This document shows positions 53,847 to 62,716 of a DNA stretch of 64,000 nt, piece after piece; within the stretch, counting starts at the first letter, position 1, and the number at the start of each line of letters is the position of its first letter. The notes below the pieces were generated by a model. The model was not told the origin of the DNA and ran no database searches. It worked only from the letters and a program-made list of their open reading frames with translations. A program made the position numbers and the translations under genes. Origin of the DNA: Phycisphaerae bacterium (GTDB taxonomy: Bacteria; Planctomycetota; Phycisphaerae; Phycisphaerales; UBA1924). The stretch covers positions 1-64,000 of the forward strand of contig JAEUIZ010000057.1 in NCBI GenBank assembly GCA_016793805.1, given 5' to 3'.

Positions 53847-54731
53847 TCAGTCGGCGTCGATCGCCGCGAGCACGCGATCGGGTGTTGGCCAACTCTCCCC
53901 GGATTCGGGCACGATCGTGCGCACAGAGGCGCCCACGGGCGACCACCGCGTCGGGTCGGTCGGCCCGAAGACCGCGAACGTGCGCGCGCCCAAGGCCGCG
54001 GCCAGATGCGTCGGCCCGGTGTCGGCGCCGACGAATGCCGCGGCGTCCGCAAACCGAGCCTCGAGTGTGGATAGATCGTGGATGAACTCGCCCCCGATGC
54101 TGTCGAAGACGGCGCGGTCGGCGGGCGAGAAGCGCTCGCGTTCGACCTCGCCCGCGAGCACCCGAACCGGTCGGCGGAGGTCGCGGACGAGTGATTCCCA
54201 GTAGTTCATGGGCCAGCGCTTGCTCTCGGCGCCGGCGCCGACGTGGGCGACGATGGGGCCGTGGGCGTGCGCACGTGGCGGGGCGACGGCCCAGGGGGCG
54301 AGGGCCGCGATTCGTCGGGCGGCGAGGGCATCGGGGCGAGTGTCAAGGCACAGGAGGCGGGCGCGCGGGAAGGCGGCGTGCGCGCCGCGCGTCCAAGGCG
54401 AGTCGGTTGGGACAAACGCGAGGACGAGCGTGGCATCGGGGTCGATGGGCGGTGGCGAGGGGTCGTGCCAGAGGGCGTTGAAGCGGTGCGATTCGGCGTC
54501 GAGGCCGATCACGCCTGTGTGTCGGGCGGCGAGCGCCGCCTTGGAGCCGTCGGCGACGAGGCGAACAGTGCCAAACCCATGGCGCAGGAGGCGGAGGAGC
54601 GGCCAGAGGAGGACGGAGTCGCCCAGGGCGCCGCGATGGAAGACCCACGCGCCGCCGGGGGCTCGTGGCGCGTCGCGTCGGGCGAGTGCCTCGGCGGCGA
54701 GGGAGGCGAGCAGATCCTCGGGAGAGGTCAC
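53847..54731 (-). CDS. Glycosyltransferase family 9 (heptosyltransferase-like)
   Basis: 294 residues. The GT9 pattern is visible in FHRGALGDSVLLWPLLRLLR at the N-terminus, IVAHVGAGAESKRWPMNYWESL in the middle and FVGADTGPTHLAAALGARTFAVFGPTDPTRWSP at the C-terminus. Such enzymes add heptose or hexose to lipopolysaccharide cores. The GTG at 54731 is chosen because a TACCCT box ends six bases before it; a GTG nine codons upstream is the alternative. Confidence 0.87.
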   Translation of the reverse strand: MTSPEDLLASLAAEALARRDAPRAPGGAWVFHRGALGDSVLLWPLLRLLRHGFGTVRLVADGSKAALAARHTGVIGLDAESHRFNALWHDPSPPPIDPDATLVLAFVPTDSPWTRGAHAAFPRARLLCLDTRPDALAARRIAALAPWAVAPPRAHAHGPIVAHVGAGAESKRWPMNYWESLVRDLRRPVRVLAGEVERERFSPADRAVFDSIGGEFIHDLSTLEARFADAAAFVGADTGPTHLAAALGARTFAVFGPTDPTRWSPVGASVRTIVPESGESWPTPDRVLAAIDAD

Positions 54732-54737
54732 AGGGGG

Positions 54738-54743
54738 AGGGTA
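54738..54743 (-). promoter_or_regulatory. TACCCT -10 box, leaderless start of the GT9 gene
   Basis: TACCCT, six bases, GTG at 54731. It lies just beyond the terminator of the upstream histone-like gene. Confidence 0.55.
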
Positions 54744-54759
54744 CGGGGTGGAAAGCACA

Positions 54760-54786
54760 ACGGCCCCCGGGGATCCCGAGGGCCGT
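54760..54786 (-). terminator. Factor-independent terminator of the histone-like gene
   Basis: ACGGCCC (54760-54766) pairs with GGGCCGT (54780-54786), with an inner GGGGATCCC fold. On the minus strand it is followed by TTGTGCTTT, a U-rich tract. This is the clearest terminator in the window. Confidence 0.6.
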
Positions 54787-54810
54787 CGCGTGGTTCGGAC
54801 GTGCTCGGAC

Positions 54811-55065
54811 TCAGGCGGCCTTGCGGCGCGACCAGGAGCGGTTGAAGGAGGCGAAGGAGAACTTCTTCGCGCTCGAGTTGGTCTTGCGGGTGCTCTTGCT
54901 GGCCTTGGTGGAGCGGCGGGCCTTGGTGGTCCGGCGGGCCTTGTTCTTGGGGGAGCGCTTGGTGGCCTTGTTGCGGGTGGACTTCTTGGCCCAGGACTTG
55001 GTGGAGGTGCGGCGCTTGGCCTTGGTGGTGCGTCGCGAGCGAGACGAGCGAGACTTGGTTGCCAT
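54811..55065 (-). CDS. Small Lys/Arg/Ser/Thr-rich histone-H1-like protein
   Basis: 84 residues, almost all Lys, Arg, Ser, Thr and Ala, with short repeats of the type KxTKAxR and SxKK. Net charge is strongly positive and there is no folded domain or membrane span. Such proteins resemble eukaryotic histone H1 tails and bacterial AlgP/Hc1-like nucleoid proteins, so DNA or RNA binding is likely; exact role unknown. AGGAG lies nine bases before the ATG, a sigma-70-like promoter sits upstream and a strong terminator follows, all suggesting high expression. Confidence 0.8.
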   Translation of the reverse strand: MATKSRSSRSRRTTKAKRRTSTKSWAKKSTRNKATKRSPKNKARRTTKARRSTKASKSTRKTNSSAKKFSFASFNRSWSRRKAA

Positions 55066-55167
55066 TCGACATGACTCCTGATGCGGCCGGTCGGGAACTC
55101 CGTTGCCGAGCCGACGATGGGTTTGGCCGCCGATCCCCCGGCCAGGGGCCCGCCGGCGCACGTGGCC

Positions 55168-55197
55168 GGATAACGGGTTCACCAGCCCCATCGTCAA
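55168..55197 (-). promoter_or_regulatory. Sigma-70-like promoter of the histone-like gene
   Basis: On the minus strand TTGACG and TTATCC are separated by 18 bases, which predicts a leader of about 95 bases. The rest of this 265-base gap to the DAHP-synthase gene shows no gene; it holds a T6 run near 55229 and a TACGCT box near 55285 on the plus strand. Confidence 0.4.
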
Positions 55198-55330
55198 GTC
55201 GCCGGCTCGGATTCAGCGCGATTCGGGTTTTTTCTGAGAAATCGAGTCAGGTCGCGGCAAGCGGAGGTGCGGAGTCGTCCCCGGCTACGCTTGGTCACGG
55301 CGCTCGAGGTGATGGTGCGGCGAGGCAGCG

Positions 55331-56743
55331 ATGGAGTGGACCCCGGATTCGTGGCGATCGAGGCTTGCGGCGCACCAGGTGCGCTATCCGGACGCCGCCG
55401 CCGTCGACGCCGCGGTCGCGCGGTTGAGGACGCTGCCCCCGTTGGTGACGTCGTGGGAGATCGAGCGGCTTCGGGGCCTGCTGGCCGAGGCGCAGGAGGG
55501 GCGGCGGTTCGTGCTGCAGGGGGGTGATTGTGCGGAAACGCTGGGGGACTGCCGGCCGGCGATCATCACGAGTCGCCTGAAGATCCTGCTGCAGATGTCG
55601 ATGGTGCTGGTGCACGGGTTGAAGAGGCCGGTGGTGCGTGTGGGGCGGTTCGCGGGGCAGTACGCCAAGCCGCGCTCGAGCCCGACGGAGACCCGCGAGG
55701 TTGGGGGGAACGAGGGCGGCGTCGGGCCGCGGCCGGTCACGCTCCCGAGTTACTTCGGCGACCTGGTGAACGGCGCGGAGTTCACGCCCGAGTCTCGGCG
55801 ACCCGACCCGGCGTTGATGGTGCAGGGGTACCAGCACGCGGCGTTGACGCTGAACTTCATCCGGGCCTTGGTGGACGGCGGATTCGCTGATCTGCACCAC
55901 CCGGAATACTGGGACCTGTCGTTCCTTCGACAGGCGGGGCTTCCGGCGACGCTGCGCGAGGACTACGAGCGAATGACGCGAAACCTGGCCGACGGGCTGG
56001 AGTTCATGGAGGCGTTGGGTGAGCGTTCTGTGGACGACCTGACACGGGCGGAGTTCTATGCGAGCCACGAGGGTCTGAACCTGTTGTATGAGAGCGCACA
56101 GACGCGGCGCGTGCCGCGACGCGACGGGTACTATGACCTGACGACGCATCTGCCCTGGATCGGGGAGCGGACGCGGGGTCTGGACGGTGCGCACGTCGAG
56201 TTTTTCCGCGGCGTTCGCAACCCGGTCGGGGTGAAGTTGGGGCCCGGTGCGACGGTGGCGGAGGCGACGGAGTTGGCGCGGCGGTTGAACCCGTCGAACG
56301 AGCCCGGCAAGTTGGTCTTCATCACGCGGATGGGACGAGATCGGGTGGAGTCGGCGCTCCCGCCGATCGTCGAGGGGGTGTCGTCGGCGGCGCTGCGCGT
56401 GCTGTGGGTGTGCGACCCGATGCACGGGAATACGACGACGACGGCGTCGGGGATCAAGACGCGGAGTTTCGAGGCGATCCGCACCGAACTGGATGCGACC
56501 ATCGGCATCCACGAGCGGCTTGGGACGGTTCTGGGCGGGATTCACGTCGAACTTACCGGGGAGGACGTGACCGAGTGCGTCGGGGGAGCGGCCGGGGTGA
56601 CGGAGGACGGGTTGAGCCGGAACTACGCCTCGCCGTGCGACCCGCGGCTGAACTACCAGCAATCGCTGGAACTGGCGTTTGGTCTGGCGAAGCGGCTGTC
56701 GGCGTCGCCGCGGGCTCAACTCCCGTCCTCGCGGCGACGATAA
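55331..56743 (+). CDS. Class II 3-deoxy-7-phosphoheptulonate (DAHP) synthase
   Basis: 470-residue plant/mycobacterial-type (class II) DAHP synthase, the first step of the shikimate pathway, joining phosphoenolpyruvate and erythrose 4-phosphate. Motifs are FVLQGGDCAETLGDC, VGRFAGQYAKPRSSPTE, FYASHEGLNLLYESA, GVRNPVGVKLGPGA, WVCDPMHGNTTTTASG and GGIHVELTGEDVTECVGGA. A weak GAGG site precedes the ATG. The length matches the family. Confidence 0.95.
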   Translation: MEWTPDSWRSRLAAHQVRYPDAAAVDAAVARLRTLPPLVTSWEIERLRGLLAEAQEGRRFVLQGGDCAETLGDCRPAIITSRLKILLQMSMVLVHGLKRPVVRVGRFAGQYAKPRSSPTETREVGGNEGGVGPRPVTLPSYFGDLVNGAEFTPESRRPDPALMVQGYQHAALTLNFIRALVDGGFADLHHPEYWDLSFLRQAGLPATLREDYERMTRNLADGLEFMEALGERSVDDLTRAEFYASHEGLNLLYESAQTRRVPRRDGYYDLTTHLPWIGERTRGLDGAHVEFFRGVRNPVGVKLGPGATVAEATELARRLNPSNEPGKLVFITRMGRDRVESALPPIVEGVSSAALRVLWVCDPMHGNTTTTASGIKTRSFEAIRTELDATIGIHERLGTVLGGIHVELTGEDVTECVGGAAGVTEDGLSRNYASPCDPRLNYQQSLELAFGLAKRLSASPRAQLPSSRRR

Positions 56744-56787
56744 CCCCTGCGGCGCCGCGCCGAGCGCGGAGGCCCGGAGGCTCCGCC

Positions 56788-57120
56788 GTGTCTGCACAAC
56801 CCAAGATCGACGTTCCCCGGCTGCACGACGCGTTCCGTTTCGATCGCCGCGGGCTGCGACGCGCTGTCGAGACCGGGTCCGCGATGGCGGCGTTCTATGA
56901 CGAGGACGGCGCGATCAGCCTCACTCGGGTCGATCTGGTGGATTCGACGCCGCGCGGGATCGGCATGATGAGCCCGCTGGAGGTCGAGCCCGGGGTGCGG
57001 GTGTGCCTGTATTCAGGGGCGTGGCCCATGCCGCACCGAGCGGGCATCGTCACGCGCTGTGTGCCCGAGGGCGAGGGGTTCCGTGTCGGGCTGCGGTGCG
57101 ACGACCGGGCGGCGGCCTGA
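56788..57120 (+). CDS. Small PilZ-domain protein
   Basis: 110 residues. It contains the PilZ pattern: basic RRGLRR near residue 16-21, then DSTPRGIGMMSPLEVEPG, where the usual D-x-S-x-x-G appears as D-x-T-x-x-G, and closing strands GIVTRCVPEGEGFRVGLRC. Cyclic-di-GMP binding is plausible but the Ser-to-Thr change makes it less certain. A GTG start with CGGAGG seven bases upstream is well supported. It follows the DAHP-synthase gene by 44 bases. Confidence 0.75.
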   Translation: MSAQPKIDVPRLHDAFRFDRRGLRRAVETGSAMAAFYDEDGAISLTRVDLVDSTPRGIGMMSPLEVEPGVRVCLYSGAWPMPHRAGIVTRCVPEGEGFRVGLRCDDRAAA

Positions 57121-57150
57121 TCGGGGAACACGTCCCGCACACGGGCGTCA

Positions 57151-57156
57151 TACGGT
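57151..57156 (+). promoter_or_regulatory. TACGGT -10 box of the HEAT-like gene
   Basis: TACGGT, five bases, ATG at 57162 (eight to the second ATG). Confidence 0.4.
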
Positions 57157-57161
57157 TCATC

Positions 57162-58124
57162 ATGATGCCACTCCGCGTCGTCGTTGTGGTTGCGCTGGCC
57201 GGCGTCGCCGCGCCGCGCGCCCTGGCCCAAGGCGAGATCACGCAGCCGACGTCTCGCGGCGGGACGCGAGTTGGGGTGGTGCGGGTGCCGGACCCCGCCG
57301 ACCCGCGGCAGGAGGCGTATCGGGCGGAGCAGCGGCGACGGGTCGCGCTGGAGCGCGAGTTGTACACGATCCGAGCGCAGCACTTTGGGGCGATGCGGAA
57401 CGAGACGATCCGGCGGGCGGGGATCGAGAAGTTGCGAGCGTTCGACGAGCCGGTGGTCTTCCCGAGCCTGCTGAAGATCTTCGCGAGGGAGAAGGGCGAC
57501 GTTCGCACGGCGATCCTGGATCATCTCGCGGCGCTGGGGACGGATCAGGCGGACGCGACGCTGGCGTGGGCCGCGGTGTTCGATCGCGACCGGGAGCATC
57601 GTGGCGCGGCGGCGGAGCGGCTCGCGGCGCGATGCCGGGAGACGGGGGGAGCGTCGGAGCGCGTGCGGAGCGTGATCGCGGAGGGGATGAGGCGGACGGA
57701 TCGGGACGCGCTGGCGGCTGCGGCGCACCTTGCCGACGTGCTCAACGTGGTCCAGGCCATTCCCATGCTCATCACGGCGCAACTGGGCGGCGGAGGTGCC
57801 GGGGCGGGCGGCGGGAGTGGGGGGGAGAGTTCGCTGGCGCAGATCGTCGTCGGGACGCAGACCGCGTATGTGAGCGACTTGCAGCCCGTGGTAGGGGACA
57901 GCGCGGTCGGATTTGATCCGCAACTCGCGGTGGTGACCGAGGGCGTGGTGCTGCGGGTGGTGAGCGCGACGGTGGTGACGTACCAGTACGACGTGCATCG
58001 GTCGCTGGTGGCACTGAGCGGCCGGGCGTGGGGCCGATCGACGGAGCACCTGGGCTTCGACCAGCGGGCGTGGGCGAAGTGGTACGAGGACGAGTTCCTG
58101 CCGACGCGTGCGGGGAAGAAGTAG
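57162..58124 (+). CDS. Secreted HEAT-like repeat protein, unknown function
   Basis: 320 residues beginning with a signal peptide (ending RALAQ near 23). Residues 55-200 are helical and arranged like HEAT/armadillo repeats, ending in short repeats DRxxxxAAAAHLA. A Gly-rich linker (about 210-225) leads to a C-terminal domain of mixed strands. No catalytic motif is seen; protein-protein binding in the periplasm is likely. Such secreted helical-repeat proteins are frequent in planctomycetes. Convergent with the DsbD gene (30 bases between stops). Confidence 0.65.
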   Translation: MMPLRVVVVVALAGVAAPRALAQGEITQPTSRGGTRVGVVRVPDPADPRQEAYRAEQRRRVALERELYTIRAQHFGAMRNETIRRAGIEKLRAFDEPVVFPSLLKIFAREKGDVRTAILDHLAALGTDQADATLAWAAVFDRDREHRGAAAERLAARCRETGGASERVRSVIAEGMRRTDRDALAAAAHLADVLNVVQAIPMLITAQLGGGGAGAGGGSGGESSLAQIVVGTQTAYVSDLQPVVGDSAVGFDPQLAVVTEGVVLRVVSATVVTYQYDVHRSLVALSGRAWGRSTEHLGFDQRAWAKWYEDEFLPTRAGKK

Positions 58125-58154
58125 GCGGGTGTCGGTGCGCGGCGTCGAGGCGAT

Positions 58155-60053
58155 CTATCGGGCCGCGCGCGATGGGGCGCCCTGGGCGTTCTGGATGGCC
58201 TCGAGCACCTGCGCGACGGTGTAGGCGTTGCTCTTCCAGCCGTCGGGGAGGCCCGGACCGGCGATCCACAGGAGCGGGATGCCGACCTCGTTGAGTTCCT
58301 TGAGTTTGGCCCATCCCTCGGCCTGGCGGGCGGTGAGATCGACCTTGATGGCGGCCACGCTGGGCTGGCGGAGTGCGGCCTTGATCCGCCGATCGCTCAG
58401 GACGAGTTGCTCGAGGGTCTTGCAGTTGATGCACCAGTCGGCGGTGAAGTCGAGGACGACGACCCTTCCCTTGGCGAGTTCGGCGTCGAGCGTCGCGCGG
58501 GTGTAGGGAGTCCACGAGCGATCGACGTACGAGAGATCGACGGCTCCGACGACGGAGGCGGCGGCCAGCAGGACGCCCGCGAGGCCGAAGAAGGCGCGTC
58601 GACCCGGCTTGCGAGTGATGGAGAAGGTGCGGAATGCGAGCCAGAGCCCGGCGGCGGAGACGAAGAGGGCCACGAGCCACCAGTACGCGCCCTTGAGGCC
58701 GATGGGGAGACCGGGGACGAGGGCGACGATCCCAAGCCCGAGGAAGAAGGCCGCGACGCCGAGCATGAGGAGCCCGAGGACCTGCTTGACGAGTTCGCTG
58801 GCGGGCCCGGTGCGTGGGACCTTGGCGACCAGGCGCGGGAACGCGGAGAGGACGAGGTAGGGCAGGGCCATGCCGGCGCCGATGGCGGCGAAGGTGGAGA
58901 CGGTGAGCGGGGCGCGCTGGGTGGCGGCCCAGGCGGCGGCGGTGCCCATGAAGGGCGCGGTGCAGGGCGTGGAGAGGATCGCGGTCATGACGCCGAAGAA
59001 GAACGACCCGCCGGCGGATTCGTTGGAGGGGTTGAGCATGTAGACGGCGCGGGGGAGTTGGACGGTGAAGGCGCCGAGCATGCCGACGCCCATCGCGGCG
59101 ATGAACAGCCCGACGACGAGGGCGAACCAGGGCGTTCGGAAGAGGGTGCTGGTGGCGGTGAACCCGCTGATGAACGCGATGGCGAGCCCGATGGCGACCC
59201 AGAAGGCCACGGTGCCCAGGGACATCACGATGCCCAGGAAGAGCGCCCGCTTGGGGTTTCCGGCGGACTTGCTCAGGCTCATGATCTTGATGGGGATCAC
59301 GGGCAGGACGCAAGGGGTGAGGTTGAGGATGAACCCGCCGAGGGCGGCCGCGAGCATGAGCAGCAGAATCCCGACGGGTCCGCTGGGGTCGATCGAGAAT
59401 CCGTACCCGAAGGCGGAGAACTTGACGGGTTGCGGCGAGGGCTTGCCCGAGGTCGACGTGGCGGGAGAGGCCGCGCTCGCAAAGACCGTGGGATCAAACC
59501 CGGCGAAGTCGGGGTCGGAGGGCGGCGTCCCGGCGGCGGCCTTCTGCTCCAGCGAGACGATCCTGAACGAGACGGTGAGGCTGGTGCCCTCTTCCGGGAG
59601 GCAGACCTTGTCGTCGCAGGCTTGGTAGGAGGTTTCGATCTTGATGGTGGCGGTGGTGCCTGGGGTCGCGGAGGCTTCGACGCGCACGGGCAGGTAGGCG
59701 ATAGCGCGGCCGCCGAAGACGCCGTAGCGGGCGGGGGTCCCGAAGTTGACCATCACGAACTCGACCTTGGGCCACTGGATCGAGCCGAGCGCGAGCGGGC
59801 CCTCGGGCTTGGCGATGATCTGCGTGGGGATTGCCGGGAAGTCGCCGAGTTCCTTGGGGATAACCGGGGCGTTGGTGTGGACGTGCCAGCCGTCCTCGTG
59901 GTCGAAGATCACCGCGACCGGGACGAGGTCGCCGGGCGCAACGACGTCCGTCAGCGCCTTGGCGGAGACGGTCACGGGCGTGGGGGGCTGGGCGAGGGTC
60001 GGCCGGGCGAGCGCCAGCACCGCGAAGATCAGAGAGCAGATCACGTTGCGCAT
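58155..60053 (-). CDS. dsbD: DsbD-type thiol:disulfide interchange protein
   Basis: 632 residues: signal peptide (to about 20, PTLAQ), a periplasmic DsbD-alpha-like domain with ACDDKVCLPEEG, eight membrane spans with the paired-Cys motifs TPCVLPVIPIK and STPCTAPFMG, and a C-terminal thioredoxin domain with FTADWCINCKTLE (CxxC). It carries reducing power from the cytosol to periplasmic cysteines, for cytochrome maturation and disulfide correction. A Met start 48 residues upstream is less likely. An AATACT box six bases before the ATG is a weaker version of the local promoter pattern. Confidence 0.9.
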   Translation of the reverse strand: MRNVICSLIFAVLALARPTLAQPPTPVTVSAKALTDVVAPGDLVPVAVIFDHEDGWHVHTNAPVIPKELGDFPAIPTQIIAKPEGPLALGSIQWPKVEFVMVNFGTPARYGVFGGRAIAYLPVRVEASATPGTTATIKIETSYQACDDKVCLPEEGTSLTVSFRIVSLEQKAAAGTPPSDPDFAGFDPTVFASAASPATSTSGKPSPQPVKFSAFGYGFSIDPSGPVGILLLMLAAALGGFILNLTPCVLPVIPIKIMSLSKSAGNPKRALFLGIVMSLGTVAFWVAIGLAIAFISGFTATSTLFRTPWFALVVGLFIAAMGVGMLGAFTVQLPRAVYMLNPSNESAGGSFFFGVMTAILSTPCTAPFMGTAAAWAATQRAPLTVSTFAAIGAGMALPYLVLSAFPRLVAKVPRTGPASELVKQVLGLLMLGVAAFFLGLGIVALVPGLPIGLKGAYWWLVALFVSAAGLWLAFRTFSITRKPGRRAFFGLAGVLLAAASVVGAVDLSYVDRSWTPYTRATLDAELAKGRVVVLDFTADWCINCKTLEQLVLSDRRIKAALRQPSVAAIKVDLTARQAEGWAKLKELNEVGIPLLWIAGPGLPDGWKSNAYTVAQVLEAIQNAQGAPSRAAR

Positions 60054-60092
60054 GGATGAAGTATTGGACGCTTGCCGTGCGGGGACGGTTCG

Positions 60093-60107
60093 CCCCCCCC
60101 CCCCCCC
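60093..60107. repeat. 15-C homopolymer
   Basis: Fifteen uninterrupted C in the 203-base gap between the divergent dsbD and fliM genes, followed directly by TCTATATATCC, the longest alternating AT stretch in the window. Third member of the G/C-run set. Confidence 0.8.
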
Positions 60108-60256
60108 TCTATATATCCTCCCGCTTCTCTCCCTCGCGCGAAGGCGGATCGCGACGAACGCGGCGATTCGCGGCGAGAGCGACGCACGAACCAACACCTC
60201 ACGGGCTTGCGGGTTGGGTTCAAGAGTCGGCTGATGGGAGTCCGATAGACGGATCG

Positions 60257-61276
60257 ATGCCGGACATCCTTGACCAATCGGAAGTGGACGCGTTGATGGC
60301 GGCGGTGGACGCCGGGACGGTGGTCGAGGAGTCTCGCGAGGCGCAGATTTTCAGCCGGGTGGCGCGCGACTGGGCGACGACGGAGATCCGCAAGTACAAC
60401 TTCAAGCGGCCCGAGCGGGTGAGCAAGGACCAGATGCGGGCGTTGCAGACGCTGCACGAGGCGTTCGCGCGGAACTTCGGGGCGTCGGTGTCGGGGTTCC
60501 TGCGCACGATCGTGGAGGTGAAGGTCGCGACGTGCGAGCAGATGACGTACTCGGAGTTCATCGCGGGCCTGCCGAATCCGACGAGTTTCAACCTGGTGAA
60601 GGCGGACGGGCTCGAGGGCGAGATGTGCCTGGAGATCAGCCCGCTGATCATCTACCCGATCATTGATCGGCTGCTGGGCGGGACGTCGCAGGACCTGTTC
60701 GTGCCGCAGCGTCCGATGACGCTGATCGAGACGCGGCTGATCGGGAACGTGATCACGCGCGGGCTGGCGGCGCTGGCGGAGGCGTGGGCGGGGATCCGGG
60801 CGATGACGTTCGAGGTCTCGGCGACGGAGAGCAACCCGCAACTGGTGCAGATCGTGCCGCCGAACGAGGTGGTGGTGGTGGTGGGGTTCGAGCTGAAGAT
60901 GTCGAGCCGGGCTGGCACGATGAACCTGTGCATCCCGTACAACGTGATCGAGCCGGTGGTGGACGAGTTGAGTTCGCGGAACTGGTTCAGCCCTGCGAAG
61001 AACCTGAAGTCGGACCGGTTCGAGGCGGGGATCCGCGACGGGCTGCGCAAGGCCGGGCTCCTGGTCACGGGGCGGCTGGCCACCACGACGATCACGCTGA
61101 GCGAGTTGACGCGGCTGGCGCCCGGGGACCTGATCCTGACGGAGAAGCCGGCGTCGGAGCAGGTTGTGCTGTGCGTGGAGGGGGAGCGGAAGTTCCTGGC
61201 GCAGATCGGGCAGTTCAAGGGCAAGCGGGCGCTGCGGATCGTGCGCGCGATCACGCCGGACGATCGGGTGCAGTAG
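60257..61276 (+). CDS. fliM: Flagellar motor switch protein FliM
   Basis: 339-residue FliM, the switch-complex protein that binds phospho-CheY and sets rotation. The N-terminal CheY-docking peptide ILDQSEVDALM is present (residues about 4-14), followed by the CheC-like middle domain (SFNLVKADGLEGEMCLEISPLIIYPIIDRLLGG) and a C-terminal surface-antigen domain. It is outside any flagellar operon. No ribosome site is apparent. The gene's last 26 bases overlap the convergent phosphatase gene. Confidence 0.94.
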   Translation: MPDILDQSEVDALMAAVDAGTVVEESREAQIFSRVARDWATTEIRKYNFKRPERVSKDQMRALQTLHEAFARNFGASVSGFLRTIVEVKVATCEQMTYSEFIAGLPNPTSFNLVKADGLEGEMCLEISPLIIYPIIDRLLGGTSQDLFVPQRPMTLIETRLIGNVITRGLAALAEAWAGIRAMTFEVSATESNPQLVQIVPPNEVVVVVGFELKMSSRAGTMNLCIPYNVIEPVVDELSSRNWFSPAKNLKSDRFEAGIRDGLRKAGLLVTGRLATTTITLSELTRLAPGDLILTEKPASEQVVLCVEGERKFLAQIGQFKGKRALRIVRAITPDDRVQ

Positions 61277-62648
61277 CGGCCCGACGGATCACCACGGCGG
61301 TCAGGTCGTCCTCCTGCGGGGATCCGGCGGCGAACTCCTCGACGGCCGCACGGATCGAGGCGATCACGTCCGCACCCTCGCGGTCGGCGCGGGCGATGGC
61401 CTCGCCCAGGCGATCGATCCCGAAGCGTTCGCCGTCGGGCCGGGGCCACTCGAAGAACCCGTCGGTGATGAGGATGAGCGCGTCGCGCGGCTGGAGCGTG
61501 ATGCTCGTGCCGCCCGGCAGCCTGTCTCCGACCCAATCCGCCCCGATTCCCAGGGGCGGCCCGTCGGCGAGCAGCAACTCGATGGACGCGCTGGCGGCGC
61601 GGTAAACGAGGACCGGGCCGTGGCCCGCGGAGACCAGTTCGACGAGATCCGACCCGGGCTGGACGAGGGCGACGGCGAGGGTGACGAATCGGCCCGGGGG
61701 CAGGTCGGTGGCGATGAGCGAGTTGACCTGCGCGATCGCCTCGTGGAGCGCGGGCCGGCCGCGCAGCGTCGCCCGTGCGTAGGCGCGGCAGAACGCGGCC
61801 ACGAGCGCCGGGCCGAGCCCGTGCCCGGTCACGTCGGCGAGCGACACGGCGAGCCGGCCGTCGGCGAGGAGTTGCCAGTCGTAGTAGTCCCCGCCGGTCT
61901 CGGCGGCGGGCCGGTTCCACATCGTGACCTCGAAGCCCTCGATTACCGGCTCGGACTTGGGGAGGAGGCCCTGCTGCACGTCGGCGGCGAGGGCGATCTC
62001 CTTCTCGGCGCGGTCGCGACCCCCGGCCTCCTCGAGCATCGCGTTCACATGCCGGCGGATCTCGCTGGCCACGAAGGACGCGGCGATCCCGCCCATGAGG
62101 ATCCAGGCGGGGTAACTCAGGAGCACGGCGGGGGGCTCGGTCTCGTCGGCGGGCGATCGCGTGGCCAGCACCGCGAGCACGAGGACGAGGTGGCCCGCGG
62201 CGCACCCGAGCCCGGTGACGAGCGAGACGATGGGGCTTCGGCGGAGGGTGGACATGATGAGGACCACCCCATAGCCGATGACCGGGGGCGAGACGAGGGC
62301 CTGGGTGGGGCGATAGACGCCGGCGCGCCAGAGGAGGAAGATGAGGACGCTGGGCCAGGCGCACTCGAAGGCGACGTTGCTCATCCAGAGCCAGGCGGGC
62401 AACTCGCGTCCGGCCCGCCCGAGCCGACGGACCATCGCGATGTACCACGCCCCGTAGCCGATCGGCACGACCGCGATGCTCAGTTGTGCCAGCGTCGCCG
62501 AGCCCTGCCCGGGCGCGAGCATCGAGCGCGTGGCGGCGATGAGCACCGCGACGACGGCGGCCCCGATCAGCACCAGGACGCGGTAGCACTCGGTCCGCAC
62601 GACGAGTTCGCGGTACGTCGGGCGGCTCGATGTGCGGGAACGGGCCAT
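61251..62648 (-). CDS. Membrane SpoIIE-type PP2C phosphatase
   Basis: 465 residues: about six membrane spans (20-190), a short helical linker (EEAGGRDRAEKEIALAADVQQGLLP) and a SpoIIE domain with AETGGDYYDW, LADVTGHGLGPALVAA, LVSAGHGPVLVY, ALILITDGFFEW and EDDLTAVVI. The gene ends 26 bases inside fliM on the opposite strand. A TACGCT box lies 11 bases before the ATG. Third phosphatase of this class in the window. Confidence 0.9.
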   Translation of the reverse strand: MARSRTSSRPTYRELVVRTECYRVLVLIGAAVVAVLIAATRSMLAPGQGSATLAQLSIAVVPIGYGAWYIAMVRRLGRAGRELPAWLWMSNVAFECAWPSVLIFLLWRAGVYRPTQALVSPPVIGYGVVLIMSTLRRSPIVSLVTGLGCAAGHLVLVLAVLATRSPADETEPPAVLLSYPAWILMGGIAASFVASEIRRHVNAMLEEAGGRDRAEKEIALAADVQQGLLPKSEPVIEGFEVTMWNRPAAETGGDYYDWQLLADGRLAVSLADVTGHGLGPALVAAFCRAYARATLRGRPALHEAIAQVNSLIATDLPPGRFVTLAVALVQPGSDLVELVSAGHGPVLVYRAASASIELLLADGPPLGIGADWVGDRLPGGTSITLQPRDALILITDGFFEWPRPDGERFGIDRLGEAIARADREGADVIASIRAAVEEFAAGSPQEDDLTAVVIRRAATAPDRPA

Positions 62649-62716
62649 CGTGGGCGGGCAGCGTACCCGACGCGGCCCGTCTCGTCCTACCGTTGCGGCT
62701 CTTCGAGGAGCCACCC

